This document shows, piece after piece, positions 22,898 through 34,551 of a DNA stretch of 64,000 bases. The DNA comes from Halichondria panicea (Eukaryota; Porifera; Demospongiae; Suberitida; Halichondriidae): contig NC_087379.1 of assembly GCF_963675165.1 (NCBI RefSeq), positions 1,249,001 through 1,313,000 on the forward strand, given 5' to 3'. Every line of letters begins with the position of its first letter. Positions within the stretch are counted from its first letter, which is position 1. Below the pieces are notes generated by a model that was given only the letters and a program-made list of their open reading frames with translations, did no database searches and was not told the origin of the DNA. Both the position numbers and the translations under genes were made by a program.

Positions 22898-23757
22898 AAA
22901 CAGTCTGTGATTATTAATTTTCTTGGTATGTGATTTTTAGAATGCCTTGTGATTGGAGGCAACTGCATGTTCTTAAAATGTTCAGCAATTTTTGTGCCAT
23001 AAACGCTAGCTTTTAATGTGAGATGATTAGCAATGCGTGGGTGAACATGAAAGGGAGGGGCTGCTCAAAGCTGAAACAGTATCAACGAAGCGAACTCTTT
23101 CAACCAGGTCTCACCATTGGTCGTCTCCACACTCGATCGTGGCCTGCTGGTACTATAATTATATAGGGGAAATGGTGTAACCTCTATGCATAGATACTTT
23201 AGCTATAGATCTACTAGAGACTCTATATCTATAGCCATTGGCATGAGTTAGTTCTGAAATTGTGTACTCTAACTCAATGCCAATGGCTAGATATAGTTCA
23301 ATCATGAAGCCACTGATCAGCTAATATTCTTGCTGCTTGCATGTTCTTGTATTCCCCCTTTGCCAGTGGTCATTACTAGAGCCTATACTATACTATAGGC
23401 TCTAGTAATGACCATGCACTGGCAAAGTATACTCAAATATACTAACACCAGTATAATAGTGCACCTTTAGCTATAGGCTATAGCTAGAGGTGTACTACTG
23501 GTGTTAGTATATTATTATGGCCTACTGTACATGCGTGGCTGGTATTCCTCTAGGCCCTGGAAAATTATGCCGGTATAATTTGGGGGATTATGTTGAATCT
23601 CGCAAGAGATAATGTTTTGTTACTACTGCTGAAAAAAGATTTATTCATGGTGTCAATGTGGGGCATAATGGGTTCTTTCGAGGAGCATGATAGGTTGAAT
23701 TTGGGTCACTGCTCAAAGTCATAATAGGCAGAAAAAAGAGCATAATTTGCCAGGACC
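22898..23757. other. Spacer of unit A with clustered hairpins and Ig signal-exon relic
   Basis: No intact gene is present. At about 23085-23150 lies a copy of the Ig-gene signal-peptide exon that has lost its ATG and its GTGAG donor. Three inverted repeats follow: ATATCTATAGCCATTGGCAT with its partner at 23275-23296, TTTGCCAGTG..GGTCATTACTAG at 23359-23427, and ATACTAACACCAGTA at 23439-23510. Confidence 0.6.
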
Positions 23758-24075
23758 TACCAGCCTCCCTGTGACTGTGTGGGGGCAGACTGTGTCAGTT
23801 AGTAATGTGAGTGTGACCTACCAACAACAGGCAGTGTTGGGATGCTCTCGATCTGAGTCTACTTATTTATCGATCAGTGTCTCAAAATCTTTCCACCACT
23901 CCATCCTCTACCCCATGCACTCTCTACCCTACACACAGTTTTAATCAGCAAAACCTCACTGCCTCACTGACTCTAGTTGCCTCTAGATCTAACCACTCGG
24001 ACCATAGATAGACTACTCTATCTATGCTCGGACATTGCAGCATACAGATGCACTGCTATGGTTGATGGAGAGAGG
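23758..24075 (+). pseudogene. Ig-domain gene relic of unit A
   Basis: LPVTVWGQTVSVSNVSVTYQ (23758 on) and, after a degraded stretch, DIAAYRCTAMVDGE (24033-24074) match exons 2 and 3 of the intact Ig gene at 39226-41444. The reading frame is broken between them, and the membrane and tail exons are missing. Confidence 0.75.
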
Positions 24076-24079
24076 CCCA

Positions 24080-24361
24080 GTTCCTCCAGTGAAGCTTGGT
24101 CATGCATGACTCAGCATAAAGCTCCACAGCCTCATAACCATACCACCTCCGTCACACCACACATGGCCCCACACACATCCTCACCAAGAACGTTTCCTCT
24201 CCTCACAACCACACCATCCCTCGTCACACCACACATGCCAAGGACATCTCCTCTCCTGCTGCTGCTAGAGCCAGAGCTAAGACAGTCAACAACTTCGAGG
24301 GCAGTGTGAAGAAGCAGTCACACATTCCCCTACAGAGCGAGGGCAGTGCTGCTCTCCACAG
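24080..24361 (+). pseudogene. NCAPD3 exon fragment in the array (unit A/B junction)
   Basis: GCATGACTCAGCATAAAGCT, followed by the Pro/His/Thr-rich run and ending at CTCTCCACAG/GTGCTG, copies NCAPD3 exon 18850-19086 with indels. It also retains the first intron bases. It is fused directly to the Ig relic and is not translatable as NCAPD3. Confidence 0.8.
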
Positions 24362-24749
24362 GTGCTGTGTGTGTATTGTGCATGATAGTTAACTTAAGGG
24401 CATAATAATTAGCAATTGTCTCCTGAGAAATATAAGTATTATATACTTGACTTATTTGTTATACAAGCATTTACCTTATAGAGATGTATGTAGTGCATAT
24501 GTGGATTCATTGTTAATTGTTTTGTATACTCAATGTTTGTCATTCTGGTCTGATGTATCACAAGAGAGGCTTGTAATTATCCATATAATGTATAGTCTTG
24601 GTCCTGTACTGTATACTGAGTAAGTCAAATGCTCTAGAATCTTCTCTGGTAACAAAAGTGGTTTTGTAATTCTCCCAGAGTGCTCGTGTAGATGTATGTA
24701 CATCATCTACAATAATTTCTTTCCCCTAAAAACAAAGTAACAAAAGACA

Positions 24750-27380
24750 ATGGCTGTAAATCCACAAGCTTTCGAGCAGTTCACTCTGAGACAAATTCGC
24801 ATCACTGAGAATGAGTTAGGACATGGTTCCTACGCTGTTGTCATGGAACTAGAGTATCAAGGACTGAAATGTGCCGGCAAGAAGCTTCACGGAGTTCTCT
24901 ACGAAGCTGGAATCGGGTATGCAGCACAAAGGTATCTGGAGGAGTGTCACCTGCTCAGTCAAACTAGGCATCCCAATATTGTTCAGTTTCTGGGAGTCTG
25001 TTTTGAGGAAGGCTCTCAGTTCCCCATCCTAGTCATGGAGTTCCTCCCCACCAACTTGACCAGCTGTCTCGAGCACTACGGTATTCTCCCCGATGAGATC
25101 AACTTCTCTATCCTCAATGACGTCTCACTGGGTCTGGTCTACCTCCATGGCCAAACACCAGTCATTGTGCACAGAGACCTCTCAGCCAACAATGTCCTCT
25201 TGTCCACCAACATGACGGCCAAGATATCCGATCTGGGGGTTGCTCAAATATTGAATCTCAACCTCCATCAAGTGAATCGAATGACGGAGACCCCTGGCAC
25301 TCCAGCGTACATGCCCCCCGAAGTGATGGTTGCTGACCCTCACTACGACACCAGTGTGGATGTGTTTTCCTTTGGGGTCATGATGATTCACACCTTCACA
25401 GCAGAGTGGCCACTACCAAGTATCGGCCCCACCAGAATTGATCCTGCTGATCCTGACAGACTGATACCAGTGACGGAAGCTGAACGACGCACAGAGTTTC
25501 TTGGAGAGATTCCCCCAGACCACCCTCTGATGGATCTCATCATGTGCTGTCTCAACAACAACCCTCAGCGAAGGCCTAGAGCAGTGGAGATAGTAGGTCG
25601 GATGGTGGGTGTGGTACTTGAACACCCTCCCTCCTTTGAGAACAGAGTGGAGATGCTCCGGCGAGTGAGTGCCCTACTGACAGAGAAGAGGGAGCTTGAG
25701 GAGGAGGTTGTGAGGAAGGACTCGGCAACCCAGGAAAAAGCAGGAGAGATCGAGGCACTGGCGGAGGAGAAAAAACCACAAGAGGAAGAAAGTGAAAACA
25801 CTGTCGAGCGTATGCAGTTGGTGCACTCTGTGGAAACTGATCAGTATAAATTGGAGAATGAATATCTTAAAGGTAAACTCGAAGATAAACAGACAATTGT
25901 TAACACAAAAGATGAATTCATTATTTCAAGAAATGCTAGGATTGTGGAATTAGAAACTCGATGCAAGCAACTCACTGAAGAGGTGGAACAACAAATTGCT
26001 CTCACTCAAAACAAATGTGCAATTAAAGCTGCGAAAATAGCTCAACTGGAAACAGAAGTTGCTAAAATCATTACACAAGTAGAACAGGAACAAACGTTTT
26101 TAGCAGAAAAAGACACTTGTTTAGCTGACAAAAACTCTATTATCGTTTACAAAGATTCGATGCTTGCCTCCAAAGACACTTCCCTTCAAAAGAATAAAAC
26201 CACCATTCAGAGTTTAAACAACCAACTGACCAAAACCAGAGACTACCTGACCAGCAAACCACAGGTGAGCTCATCAGCAATGTCGTTATTAATTTAAGTA
26301 AGTGTGCACACCATCCGTCTTTTCTCTCAATAATTATCGCCACGAAGTGCCAAGTCATATCCTGCCAAGGTTTTGGTGCCTAGGTTATATTACACATTAC
26401 ATGAAACACACAATTGCAAGAAATTAACTCTTCTGACACACAAGTTATTGACTCTCTGTATTCTCCAGTCCCTACAGGTTAAGTTGTCCTACAGTCAGTG
26501 CTCTGAGGCTCCAGTGAAAATGTGTAAGGGACTAGCTGTAACCATCCACAGCAAGGTCTACTATGGTGGAGGAGACTGTGATGACGATGATGAGTACAGT
26601 GTCCACTGTTACGATCCGCCACAAGACGTCTGGTTAACTCTGCCCAGACTTCCTGTGCGCTATTTTGGTCTAGGAGAGGTCAAAGGTGAACTGATAGCAG
26701 TTGGCGGTGTGGATTCATCCCGTTCTACATGCAATCTGATACATGTGTTTAACAAAGGAAGGAACTGGAAACGGACGATCTCACCCATGCCCACAGCGAG
26801 AAGTTGGCCAGCAGTCGTTAGCCTTCGAACAGATCTGGTCGTAGCAGGAGGTCGGTTGGGCTCTGGAGGCTACACTGATAATGTTGAGATCTACAACATC
26901 AGAACCTCCCAGTGGAGCGAGACAGACAGACTACCGTATGTTTGTAAGGACCAAAGAGGAATTGTTTGCAACAACACAGTGTACCTACTGGGTGGTTGGG
27001 ATGGCATTTCTCTAAACAAGGTGTTAGCTGCTCAAATCGACAAACTCATCTCAGCAGACCGACAGGATGATGGGAGTGCCAACAAAGCCGACTTTGTCTG
27101 GATTGCAATATCCAACACACCGTCTTACCTGCCCTCCCCTGTAACGATATCCGACACCCTCTTTGCTGTTGGTGGAGAGGATAGTGGTGAAGCCACTCAA
27201 AGGATCTACGCCTACTCATCCTCGATGGACTCCTGGCTCTACGTTGGTGATCTACCATCTCCTATAGCACACGCTGCCACTGTGTCACTGTCTCCAACAG
27301 AGTGTCTTGTGATTGGGGGGTGGAAAAACCAACACATATCAACTGTTCTTACAATGTTCATCACCAATTTTGTGCCATGA
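24750..27380 (+). CDS. Array copy B: TKL-type protein kinase fused to coiled-coil and kelch propeller
   Basis: Exons 24750-26264 and 26469-27380 encode 808 residues. Kinase domain (about 16-290): glycine loop GHGSYAVV (24-31), VAIK-type lysine K44, HRDLSANN (141-148) with catalytic D143 and N148, DLG in place of DFG (161-163), TPGTPAYMPPE (181-191) and DVFSFG (204-209). All catalytic residues are present, so it is probably active. The HRDLSANN form and overall look suggest the tyrosine-kinase-like (TKL) group. Residues about 300-500 are a long coiled-coil (VVRKDSATQEKAGEIEALAE and repeats of D.ML..KDTSLQK). Exon 2 adds a kelch propeller with six GG-type blades. Substrates are unknown. The kelch part may recruit a partner or substrate while the coiled-coil dimerises (inference). 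No membrane segment is seen. Confidence 0.87.
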
Positions 27381-27576
27381 ATGACTTTTTTATGTGTCTA
27401 TAATGAATGGGATATAGGTACTTAGCAATGTGTGGGTGGACTCACATTAGGGGGAGGGGCTGTTCATTTCCAGGTCTCAGCACTGATGTTAGTTAAGATA
27501 TAATTATAGATATCTATAGCCTGCTATTGAGGCTGGTCTATGTTAAATATAACCCTCTCCCTTTATACTGTAGCCA

Positions 27577-27975
27577 CCCTCCCTGTGACTGTGTGGGGGC
27601 AGACTGTGTCAGTTAGTAATGTGAGTGTGGCCTACCAACAACAGGCAGTGTTGGGCTGCTCTCTGATTGGTTACTGGGAAGCTGGTCCAGTGATCATTAG
27701 CATCGATAAAGTCAGTGGACATGTCTCCACCTCACTGTGGTCAACTTAGCTGCTACAACGTGTGTAGGTAGATACGAAGTATGAGCAATCTTGAGTCTAG
27801 ATCATACAATGGCTGACATACTGATATAACATATTTGGCTTGTCTACCTACTCTCCACCCCTACACAGTTTTGACCAGCAAAACCTCACTGCCTCTTTGA
27901 CTCTAGTTGCCGCGAAGTACTCAGACATTGGAGCATTCAGATGCACTGCTATGGTTGAAGGAGAGAGTGTCTCCC
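27577..27975 (+). pseudogene. Ig-domain gene relic of unit B
   Basis: LPVTVWGQTVSVSNVSVAYQ and VLGCSLIGYWEAGPV (27580-27740) match Ig exon 2. AYRCTAMV-type sequence at about 27925-27975 matches exon 3 with a substitution of Y by F. No signal exon, membrane segment or tail is found, and the second block runs into NCAPD3-like sequence. Confidence 0.75.
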
Positions 27976-27984
27976 AGCAATATT

Positions 27985-28380
27985 CCTGTAGTGAAGCTTC
28001 GTAGGGACGTAGACATCTTCATCACCTCACCTGACAACAGTTGTGTAGCACAATGCTATGTTATATTATGTCTGGCTGCAATGAATAATTCAGCATGTAT
28101 TTCTTTTAAGCACTCTGTTATGATGTAACTTATTCTTTCTCTCTCATACAGCCCCATTCAAAGTGCACATGGCCATGTCTCCACTGGTCATGACTCAGCG
28201 TAAAGCTCCACAGCCTCACACCCACACTACACCCGTCACACCCACACGCCCCCACACACACGCTCATCAAGGACGTTTCCTCTCCTGCTGCCGCTAGAGC
28301 CAGAGCTAACACTGTCAACAACTTTGAGGGCAGTCTGAATAAGCAGTCACATGCACATCCCCCTACAGAGGTTACTTTAC
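27985..28380 (+). pseudogene. NCAPD3 exon fragments in the array (unit B/C junction)
   Basis: Two pieces are present in non-native order. AGTGAAGCTTCGTAGGGACG (about 27990-28055) copies the end of NCAPD3 exon 20104-20374. The piece at 28152-28375, starting CCCCATTCAAAGTGCACATG, copies exon 18850-19086 complete with its acceptor. In the parent gene the second exon precedes the first. Confidence 0.8.
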
Positions 28381-28775
28381 TATTCTAGACAATAACTAAT
28401 AATATTCATGGGAGGACGGTATACACATCGAAAATAGCCTTGTTTTGTACACAATGCTCATTATTCTGATGATAATTATCTGATGTTCACAATAGGGTAA
28501 TTACCAGTAGATCTTAGTATTATAGTCTATACTGTTATCATCTTCGCTCAAGTTAGACTAAAGTAAGTCAAAAATTAAATAATAAAAGTGTGTTTATATA
28601 TAGCTACCAACCAATCCTAGCAACTTTTTTACTTTGCAAATGTTTTACTGTTTTTAATAATTATAGTCTAGTCGGGTCCAGAATCGGATCTAGCTAAAAT
28701 TTATTCTCACTGATCATATAGATGGTTTACAATTTAATCCATACACAGATTCAACTAAACAAAGTAACGAATACA
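28381..28775. other. Spacer before array copy C
   Basis: AT-rich sequence with no gene. Its right end (AACTAAACAAAGTAACGAA) matches the leader of the other kinase copies. Confidence 0.5.
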
Positions 28776-31483
28776 ATGGCTGTAAATCCACAAGCTTTCG
28801 AGCAGTTCACTCTGAGACAAATTCGCATCACTGAGAATGAGTTTGGACGAGGTTCCTACGCTGTTGTCATGGAGCTAGAGTATCGAGGACTGAAATGTGC
28901 CGGCAAGAAGCTTTATCGAGTTCTATACGAGACTGGAATCGGGCATGCAGCACGAAGGTATCTGGAGGAGTGTCACCTGCTCAGTCAAACTACGCACCCC
29001 AACATTGTCCAGTTTCTGGGAGTCTGTTTTGAGGAAGGCTCTCAGTTCCCCATCCTAGTCATGGAGTTCCTCCCCACCAACTTGACCAGCTGTCTCGAGC
29101 GCTACGGTATTCTCCCCGATGAGATCAACTTCTCCATCCTCCATGACGTCTCACTGGGCCTGACCTACCTCCATGGCCAAACACTAGTCATTGTGCACAG
29201 AGACCTCTCAGCCAACAATGTCCTCTTGTCCACCAACATGACGGCCAAAATATCTGATCTGGGGGTTGCTCGAATATTGAACCTGACTCCCCTTCAAGTG
29301 AGTCGAATGACGGAGATCCCTGGCATCCCAACGTACATGCCCCCCGAAGTGATGGTTGCCGACCCCCACTACAACACCAGTGTGGATGTGTTCTCCTTTG
29401 GGATCATGATGATTCACACCTTCACAGCAGAGTGGCCACTACCAAGCATCGGCCCCACCAGAATCGATCCTGCTAATCCTGACAGACTGATACCAGTGAC
29501 GGAAGCTGAACGACGTAAAGAGTTTCTTCGGAAAATTTCCCCAGACCACCCTCTGATGGACCTCATCATGCGCTGTCTCAGCAACAACCCTCAGCGAAGG
29601 CCTAGAGCAGCGGAGATAGTGGGTCGGATGGTGGGTGTGGTACTTGAACACCCTCCCTCCTTTGAGAACAGATTAGAGATGCTCCAGCGAGTGAGTGCCC
29701 TACTGACAGAGAAGAGGGAGCTTGAGGAGGAGGTTGTGAGGAAGGACTCGGCAATCCAGGAGAAAGCAGGAGAGATCGAAGCACTTGCGGAGGAGAAAAA
29801 ACGACAAGAAGAAAAAAGTGAAAACACTGTCGAGCGTATGCAGTTGGTAAATTCTGTGGAAACTGATCAGTTTAAATTGGAGAATGAATATCTTAAAAGT
29901 CAACTCGAAGATAAAGAGACAATTGTTAACATGAAAGATGCTAGGATTACTGTGGTAGAAACTCGATCTAAGCAACTCACTAAAGAGATGGAGCAACAAC
30001 TTGCCGACATTATTGCTCACAAAGATTCGATGCTTGCCTCCAAGGTAACTTCCCTTCAAAAGAATAAAATCACCATTCAGAGTTTAAACGACCAGCTCAC
30101 CAAAACCAGAGACTACCTGACCAGCAAACCACAGGTGAGCTCATCAACACTGTACCACTAAAGTCTATTTGAGGCATGCAATCTTAATGTATCGTATTCT
30201 ACCAAGCTATGCTACAAAATTACGCCCACCCCCTCGCTAATTTGCTTCAAGAATACGCTCACTATAGGAAATGATGCGACTTTGTCGCGTTGAGCTGTCA
30301 AGAAAAGGTTTCTATATTAAGTGTAAGCCGGTTAGCTCTGAACAAAATATCAACTTATCCAATGATTATAAGCTAGCTCCTATTTCTTCTCTGAATCTCT
30401 GATGTAGACTCTTGACTTGTATACTTTTCTTTATACCTACCTACTTTACCCATGCATTTACCACGTTGTTAATTGTGTATTGGTGAGTTTACAAGCGATG
30501 TAATACTGATTTACAGTGAGATTATAGCGTTAGTTACAAGTTATTAACTCTCTGTATTCTCCAGTCCCTACAGGTTCAGTTGTCCTACAGTCAGTGCTCT
30601 GAGGCTCCAGTGAAAATGTCTTTGGGGCAAGCGATAACTATCATTGGCAAGGTCTACTATGGTGGAGGAATCTGTGATGACGATGATGACATGTACTGTG
30701 TCCATTGTTACAATCCGCCACAAGACGTCTGGTCAGCTCTGCTCAAACTTCCTGTACGATGGTTTGGTCTAGGAGAGGTCAAAGGTGATCTGATAGCAGT
30801 TGGTGGTAGGGATTCATCCTACTCTGCATCCAACGTGGTACATGTGTTTAACAAAGGAAGGAACTGGAAACGGACGATCCCACCGATGCCCACAGCAAGG
30901 ACTTCACCAGCAGTCGTTAGTCTCCCAACGCATCTTGTCGTAGCAGGAGGTCGGTTGGACTCTGGTACGTGTCTACACTGATAATTTTGAGATCTACAAC
31001 ATCAGCACCTCCCAGTGAAGCGAGACAGACAGACTACCGTATGCTTGTTATGACCAAAGAGGAATTGTCTACAACAACACAGTGTACCTAATGGGGGGAT
31101 ATGATGGTAATCAACTAAAGAAGGTGTGTGCTGCTCAAGTCGACAAGCTCATCTCAACAGACCGACAGGATGATGGGAGTGCCAACAAAGCCAACTCTGT
31201 CTGGAATACAATATCCAACACACAATCTTACCGGCCTTCCCCTGTAACAATATCCGACACCCTCTTTTCTGTTGGTGGAGTGGATAATGGTGAAGCCACT
31301 CAAAGAATCTATGCCTACTCATCCTCGATGGACTCCTGGCTCTACGTTGGTGATCTACCATCTCCTATAGCATACGCTGCCACTGTGTCACTGTCTCCAA
31401 CACAGTGCCTCGTGATCGGTGGACGGAACAAAACAAAACAATCAACTGTTCTTAAAATGGTTATCACCAATTGTGTGCCATAA
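28776..31483 (+). pseudogene. Array copy C: kinase-kelch gene with broken kelch exon
   Basis: Exon 1 (28776-30134, 453 codons) is intact and encodes kinase plus a shortened coiled-coil. The glycine loop (GRGSYAVV), HRDLSANN and DLG are all present, but the activation segment reads EIPGIPTYMPPE instead of ETPGTPAYMPPE. Exon 2 (30565-31483) carries a 4-base gain near 30966-30976 that shifts the frame to a stop at 30979-30981. It also has a TGG-to-TGA change at 31016-31018, both relative to copy B. The kelch half is therefore disrupted about halfway. An upstream in-frame ATG at 28722 exists, but the paralogues start at MAVN. A shorter kinase-only product remains possible. Confidence 0.8.
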
Positions 31484-31572
31484 TTCTTTTTGTATGAGTG
31501 GGGCTATTCATGTGAGATGTGTTAAAGATTAGTAATGCGTGGGTGGACCCATTTGAAGGGGAGGGGCTGCTC

Positions 31573-32050
31573 AGAGCTGACCAGGTCTCAGTCAAGATCA
31601 CCATTGGTCTTCTCCACACTCGGCCTGCTGGTACTATAGGTGAGATGGTGTAACCTCCATAGACACTGTTGCTAAAGTACATAATTTCAGATGCCAATGG
31701 CTAGATGACCCAGCTAGAGTCTATAGTTTATGAATGATAATTAGTATTGTTGTTGTTTTTCTTGCATGGTTCTTACTAGAGCCTAGCTAAGAGGCTCAGT
31801 ATACTGATGTTAGTATGGCCTATGGTGTTGAGGCTGCATGTTCTGTGTTAAATATAACCCCCCATCTCCCTCTATACTGTAGCCACCCTCCCTGTGACTG
31901 TGTGGGGGGCAGACTGTGTCAGTTAGTAATGTATGTGTGGCCTACCGACAACAGGCAGTGTTGGGCTGCTCTCTGATTGGTTACTTGGGAGCTGGTCTAG
32001 TGATCATTAGCATCGATAAAGTCAGTGGACCTGTCTCCACCACACTGTGA
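31573..32050 (+). pseudogene. Ig-domain gene relic of unit C
   Basis: A signal-exon copy without its ATG lies at 31580-31642 and still has the GGTGAGATGG donor. An exon-2 copy at 31882-32048 has one extra G in the GTGTGGGG run and so is frameshifted. No further Ig exons follow before the inserted LRAT gene. Confidence 0.75.
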
Positions 32051-32392
32051 GTCAACTAGCTGCCAACGTTGTGTGTAAATCATACGTAGTAAGCAGTCAG
32101 GCTGGTCAGGTTTTGGCCGGACCACTTTTGGATTTTGAGGCTAATAGGAGTACCTTGGAGCATTGAGCTTAATTGTCATACAGATTGATACACCAATATA
32201 TTTATCGTGTACATGTGTATAATTATGTGCTACAAAAATCTATGATGGCATTATACACAAAAATCGAATATTCATGAGAGCAAACAGTTTACTCCTTAAT
32301 TAATCACTATAATTATAATACAGTTAGTAAGTTTACTTTTGTGTGTAATTATAATAAGTATAGAGTTCACTGCATGCATGAGAGGTTTTTGT

Positions 32393-33418
32393 TCAAAAAT
32401 TTTTCATAATTTTTTTTAGCCCTTTGTACACATAAGCCAAAGGAAGCACCCACATGTTTCGAGTTTGATCTGTAGTGCCACTGTAGGTGTGAACGTTTTC
32501 TCTAGTCTTGCAAAAAAGGCAAAAATGTTCACAGTTGTTAGTTATGAGGTCGTATTTCTTCCATGTATCGGGATTCATAGCATAAGTCTCAGCAATTTCT
32601 ACCACTCGAGAAGCTGGCAGACTCTCCTGTGTGTGTGATGTGCCGCTTCTTTTGGTTGAATTATCGTCGTAGGTTACCAGTTTCAGTTCATTTTCTTCCA
32701 AAAATTCATCCAAAGTTGATGTCCTTATTTTAGCCGTGGCTTTTGATTTCTTGGTCCCTGGATCTCCGGTGAAGTGGATTACGATGTGTATTCCCGACTC
32801 GTTCTTACCAATGTAGATACCGTGATGTGCATAGGTTCCCAACTTTCTGTAGGCATAGATATGGTCTCCTGGTATCAAGTTGTCTGGGTGAACTGTGTGA
32901 CTCAAATATCTCACCCTGTGTTTAGAATCATCGGTTGTGGGAAACACTGGATTCTCAACAACTAGTAGTGTACGACTAGTGCATGCTGTGGCAAAAGATT
33001 CGCTTTGGTTTCGATGAGTTTGTACTTGAACTTCATCTTGGTGTTCAAGGTAGTAGAGTACATTTTGTACCACCTCTTCTGGTGATATTACGCATTTCCT
33101 TGTTGAGCAACTTCCAATTCGTGTGAGCCGTTTCCTACTCTTGGACACCCCATAAACGTGTAGCCGAATACAATTTCCATCTAAGAATTCATCCAATGAG
33201 TAGGCAGTGATCCTAGCTGACTTTTTGTCATAGTAGGCCACATTTATATCGTCTTTATCCTTCTTGTAAACAATTCCGTGTTTGTTAAAGATGCCTCCAG
33301 CCTCATGGACGTATATGTGGTCACCAACTCTCAGTTCATCTCTCTTAATTTGTTGATTTCTAACGTGCACTCTGTCCTGTGAGTCAGCCATTGTTTTGTA
33401 AATATAATTATTGCTCAT
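32393..33418 (-). CDS. LRAT/NlpC-P60-like protein with two LRAT domains, intronless
   Basis: A single open frame of 341 residues on the minus strand. The C-terminal domain (about 183-308) has the LRAT signature: GDHIYAY (184-190), AHHGIYIG (197-204), VIHF (213-216) and the catalytic NCEHF (C296, H298). LRAT-family members are thiol acyltransferases or lipases acting on membrane lipids or retinol (family knowledge). The N-terminal domain (about 32-125) repeats the pattern (GDHIYVHEAGG, NKHGIVY, then VVQNVLYYL) but has no NCEHF, so it is probably a non-catalytic duplicate. A hydrophobic stretch near the C-terminus (MWVLPLAYVYKGL) may aid membrane contact. A second Met at residue 10 (MADSQ) is an alternative start. 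It lies inside the kinase-kelch array, opposite to its neighbours. The lack of introns suggests a retrocopy or an insertion. Confidence 0.8.
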   Translation of the reverse strand: MSNNYIYKTMADSQDRVHVRNQQIKRDELRVGDHIYVHEAGGIFNKHGIVYKKDKDDINVAYYDKKSARITAYSLDEFLDGNCIRLHVYGVSKSRKRLTRIGSCSTRKCVISPEEVVQNVLYYLEHQDEVQVQTHRNQSESFATACTSRTLLVVENPVFPTTDDSKHRVRYLSHTVHPDNLIPGDHIYAYRKLGTYAHHGIYIGKNESGIHIVIHFTGDPGTKKSKATAKIRTSTLDEFLEENELKLVTYDDNSTKRSGTSHTQESLPASRVVEIAETYAMNPDTWKKYDLITNNCEHFCLFCKTRENVHTYSGTTDQTRNMWVLPLAYVYKGLKKIMKNF

Positions 33419-33695
33419 ACTAACAAGCTATTATATTACATATAATTATGGTACTCTCCCGGGACTGTCCCCGGGATTGTCCCCTCTGCTGGAGACATCT
33501 CATGATCCTAATACTCCTACGTGTATGTTGTGTTAATAGCTATGAATTATAGTTTAATAAATTAATCATGATTCATGAATTAATTATAACTCAGTACTCA
33601 CTTATTTTTCATTACAATATTAGGTTATTTTTCATGCGCGAGCTAGTTGTACATGTAGCTAATACAGCTACCCCCCTCGTGCTCAAGCTGTATAC

Positions 33696-34551
33696 ATGCA
33701 GCCCTGCATGGCTCGTGCTTTGGCAAACTCGTCTGCTCTACCACATGCTGGAGACTGGTTGAACGGGGTGCCATCAGATGTGCTTGGCCTCCACATGCAA
33801 GACAAGGAATTCAACAGCTGCTTGAAATATTGGCTCGGCATCCCTCTCCACAGTGCCCCCCACCTCTGCCCAGCATGTCGCACCTCCGCAGATGAGTATG
33901 GTGACCATCAAGTTGGCTGTGGCGGAAATGGAGACAGAATCACCCGCCACAATGCGGTCAGAGATGTAATTTTTTCAGCCGCTCAATCTGCAGCTCTTGG
34001 ACCATCCCGCGAGGCCCAAGGTTTAATCCCAGAATCCCTGTCAAGACCCGCTGACGTCTTCCTCCCAACTTGGCAAGGTGGCAGGCCCGTTGCCTTGGAC
34101 GTCCACGTTATTTCACCTCTCCAGCAAACCCTCATTCATGAAGCTGCCTTCTCCCCTGGACACGCCCTAGAAGTTGGAGTTAGGCGCAAACTCACCACCC
34201 ATCTACAGGCCTGCCGCTCCATAGGTGTAAACTTCATTCCCATTGTGGCAGAAACACTAGGAGGTCTAGGCAAAGAAGCAATCAACATCATAGGTGCCAT
34301 CGGAAATGCCATCGACCGGAGAGTAACCATGACACATTCCACATCCTCCACCAAGAAGCATCTGTTTCATCGCCTGGCCATTGCACTTTGGAGAGGAAAT
34401 GCCTGCCTGTGGCTTCATCGCCAACAAACTTTACCTCCTTCAGCGGATGGTATCCGCTAAACTGTATGCCCCCCCCCCCTCTTATCTTTTAGTCTGTTTG
34501 CTTTTGTACATTTGTATTGTTTTGATATTACACGAAAAAAAAAAAAAAAAA
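33696..34551 (+). mobile_element. 5'-truncated LINE: zinc knuckle and restriction-like endonuclease end, poly-A tail
   Basis: The open frame 33696-34460 (254 residues) matches the C-terminus of non-LTR retrotransposon polyproteins: LKYWLGIPLH, then a CPAC..GDHQVGC zinc motif, then RPADVFLP and ALDVHVI, which fit the catalytic acids of a restriction-like endonuclease. It ends FHRLAIALWRGNA. No reverse transcriptase remains. A short 3' UTR is followed by about 18 A residues at 34534-34551. A truncated 5' end plus a poly-A tail is typical of target-primed insertion. The clade (R2/R4/CRE-like) is an inference from the motif. Confidence 0.8.
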
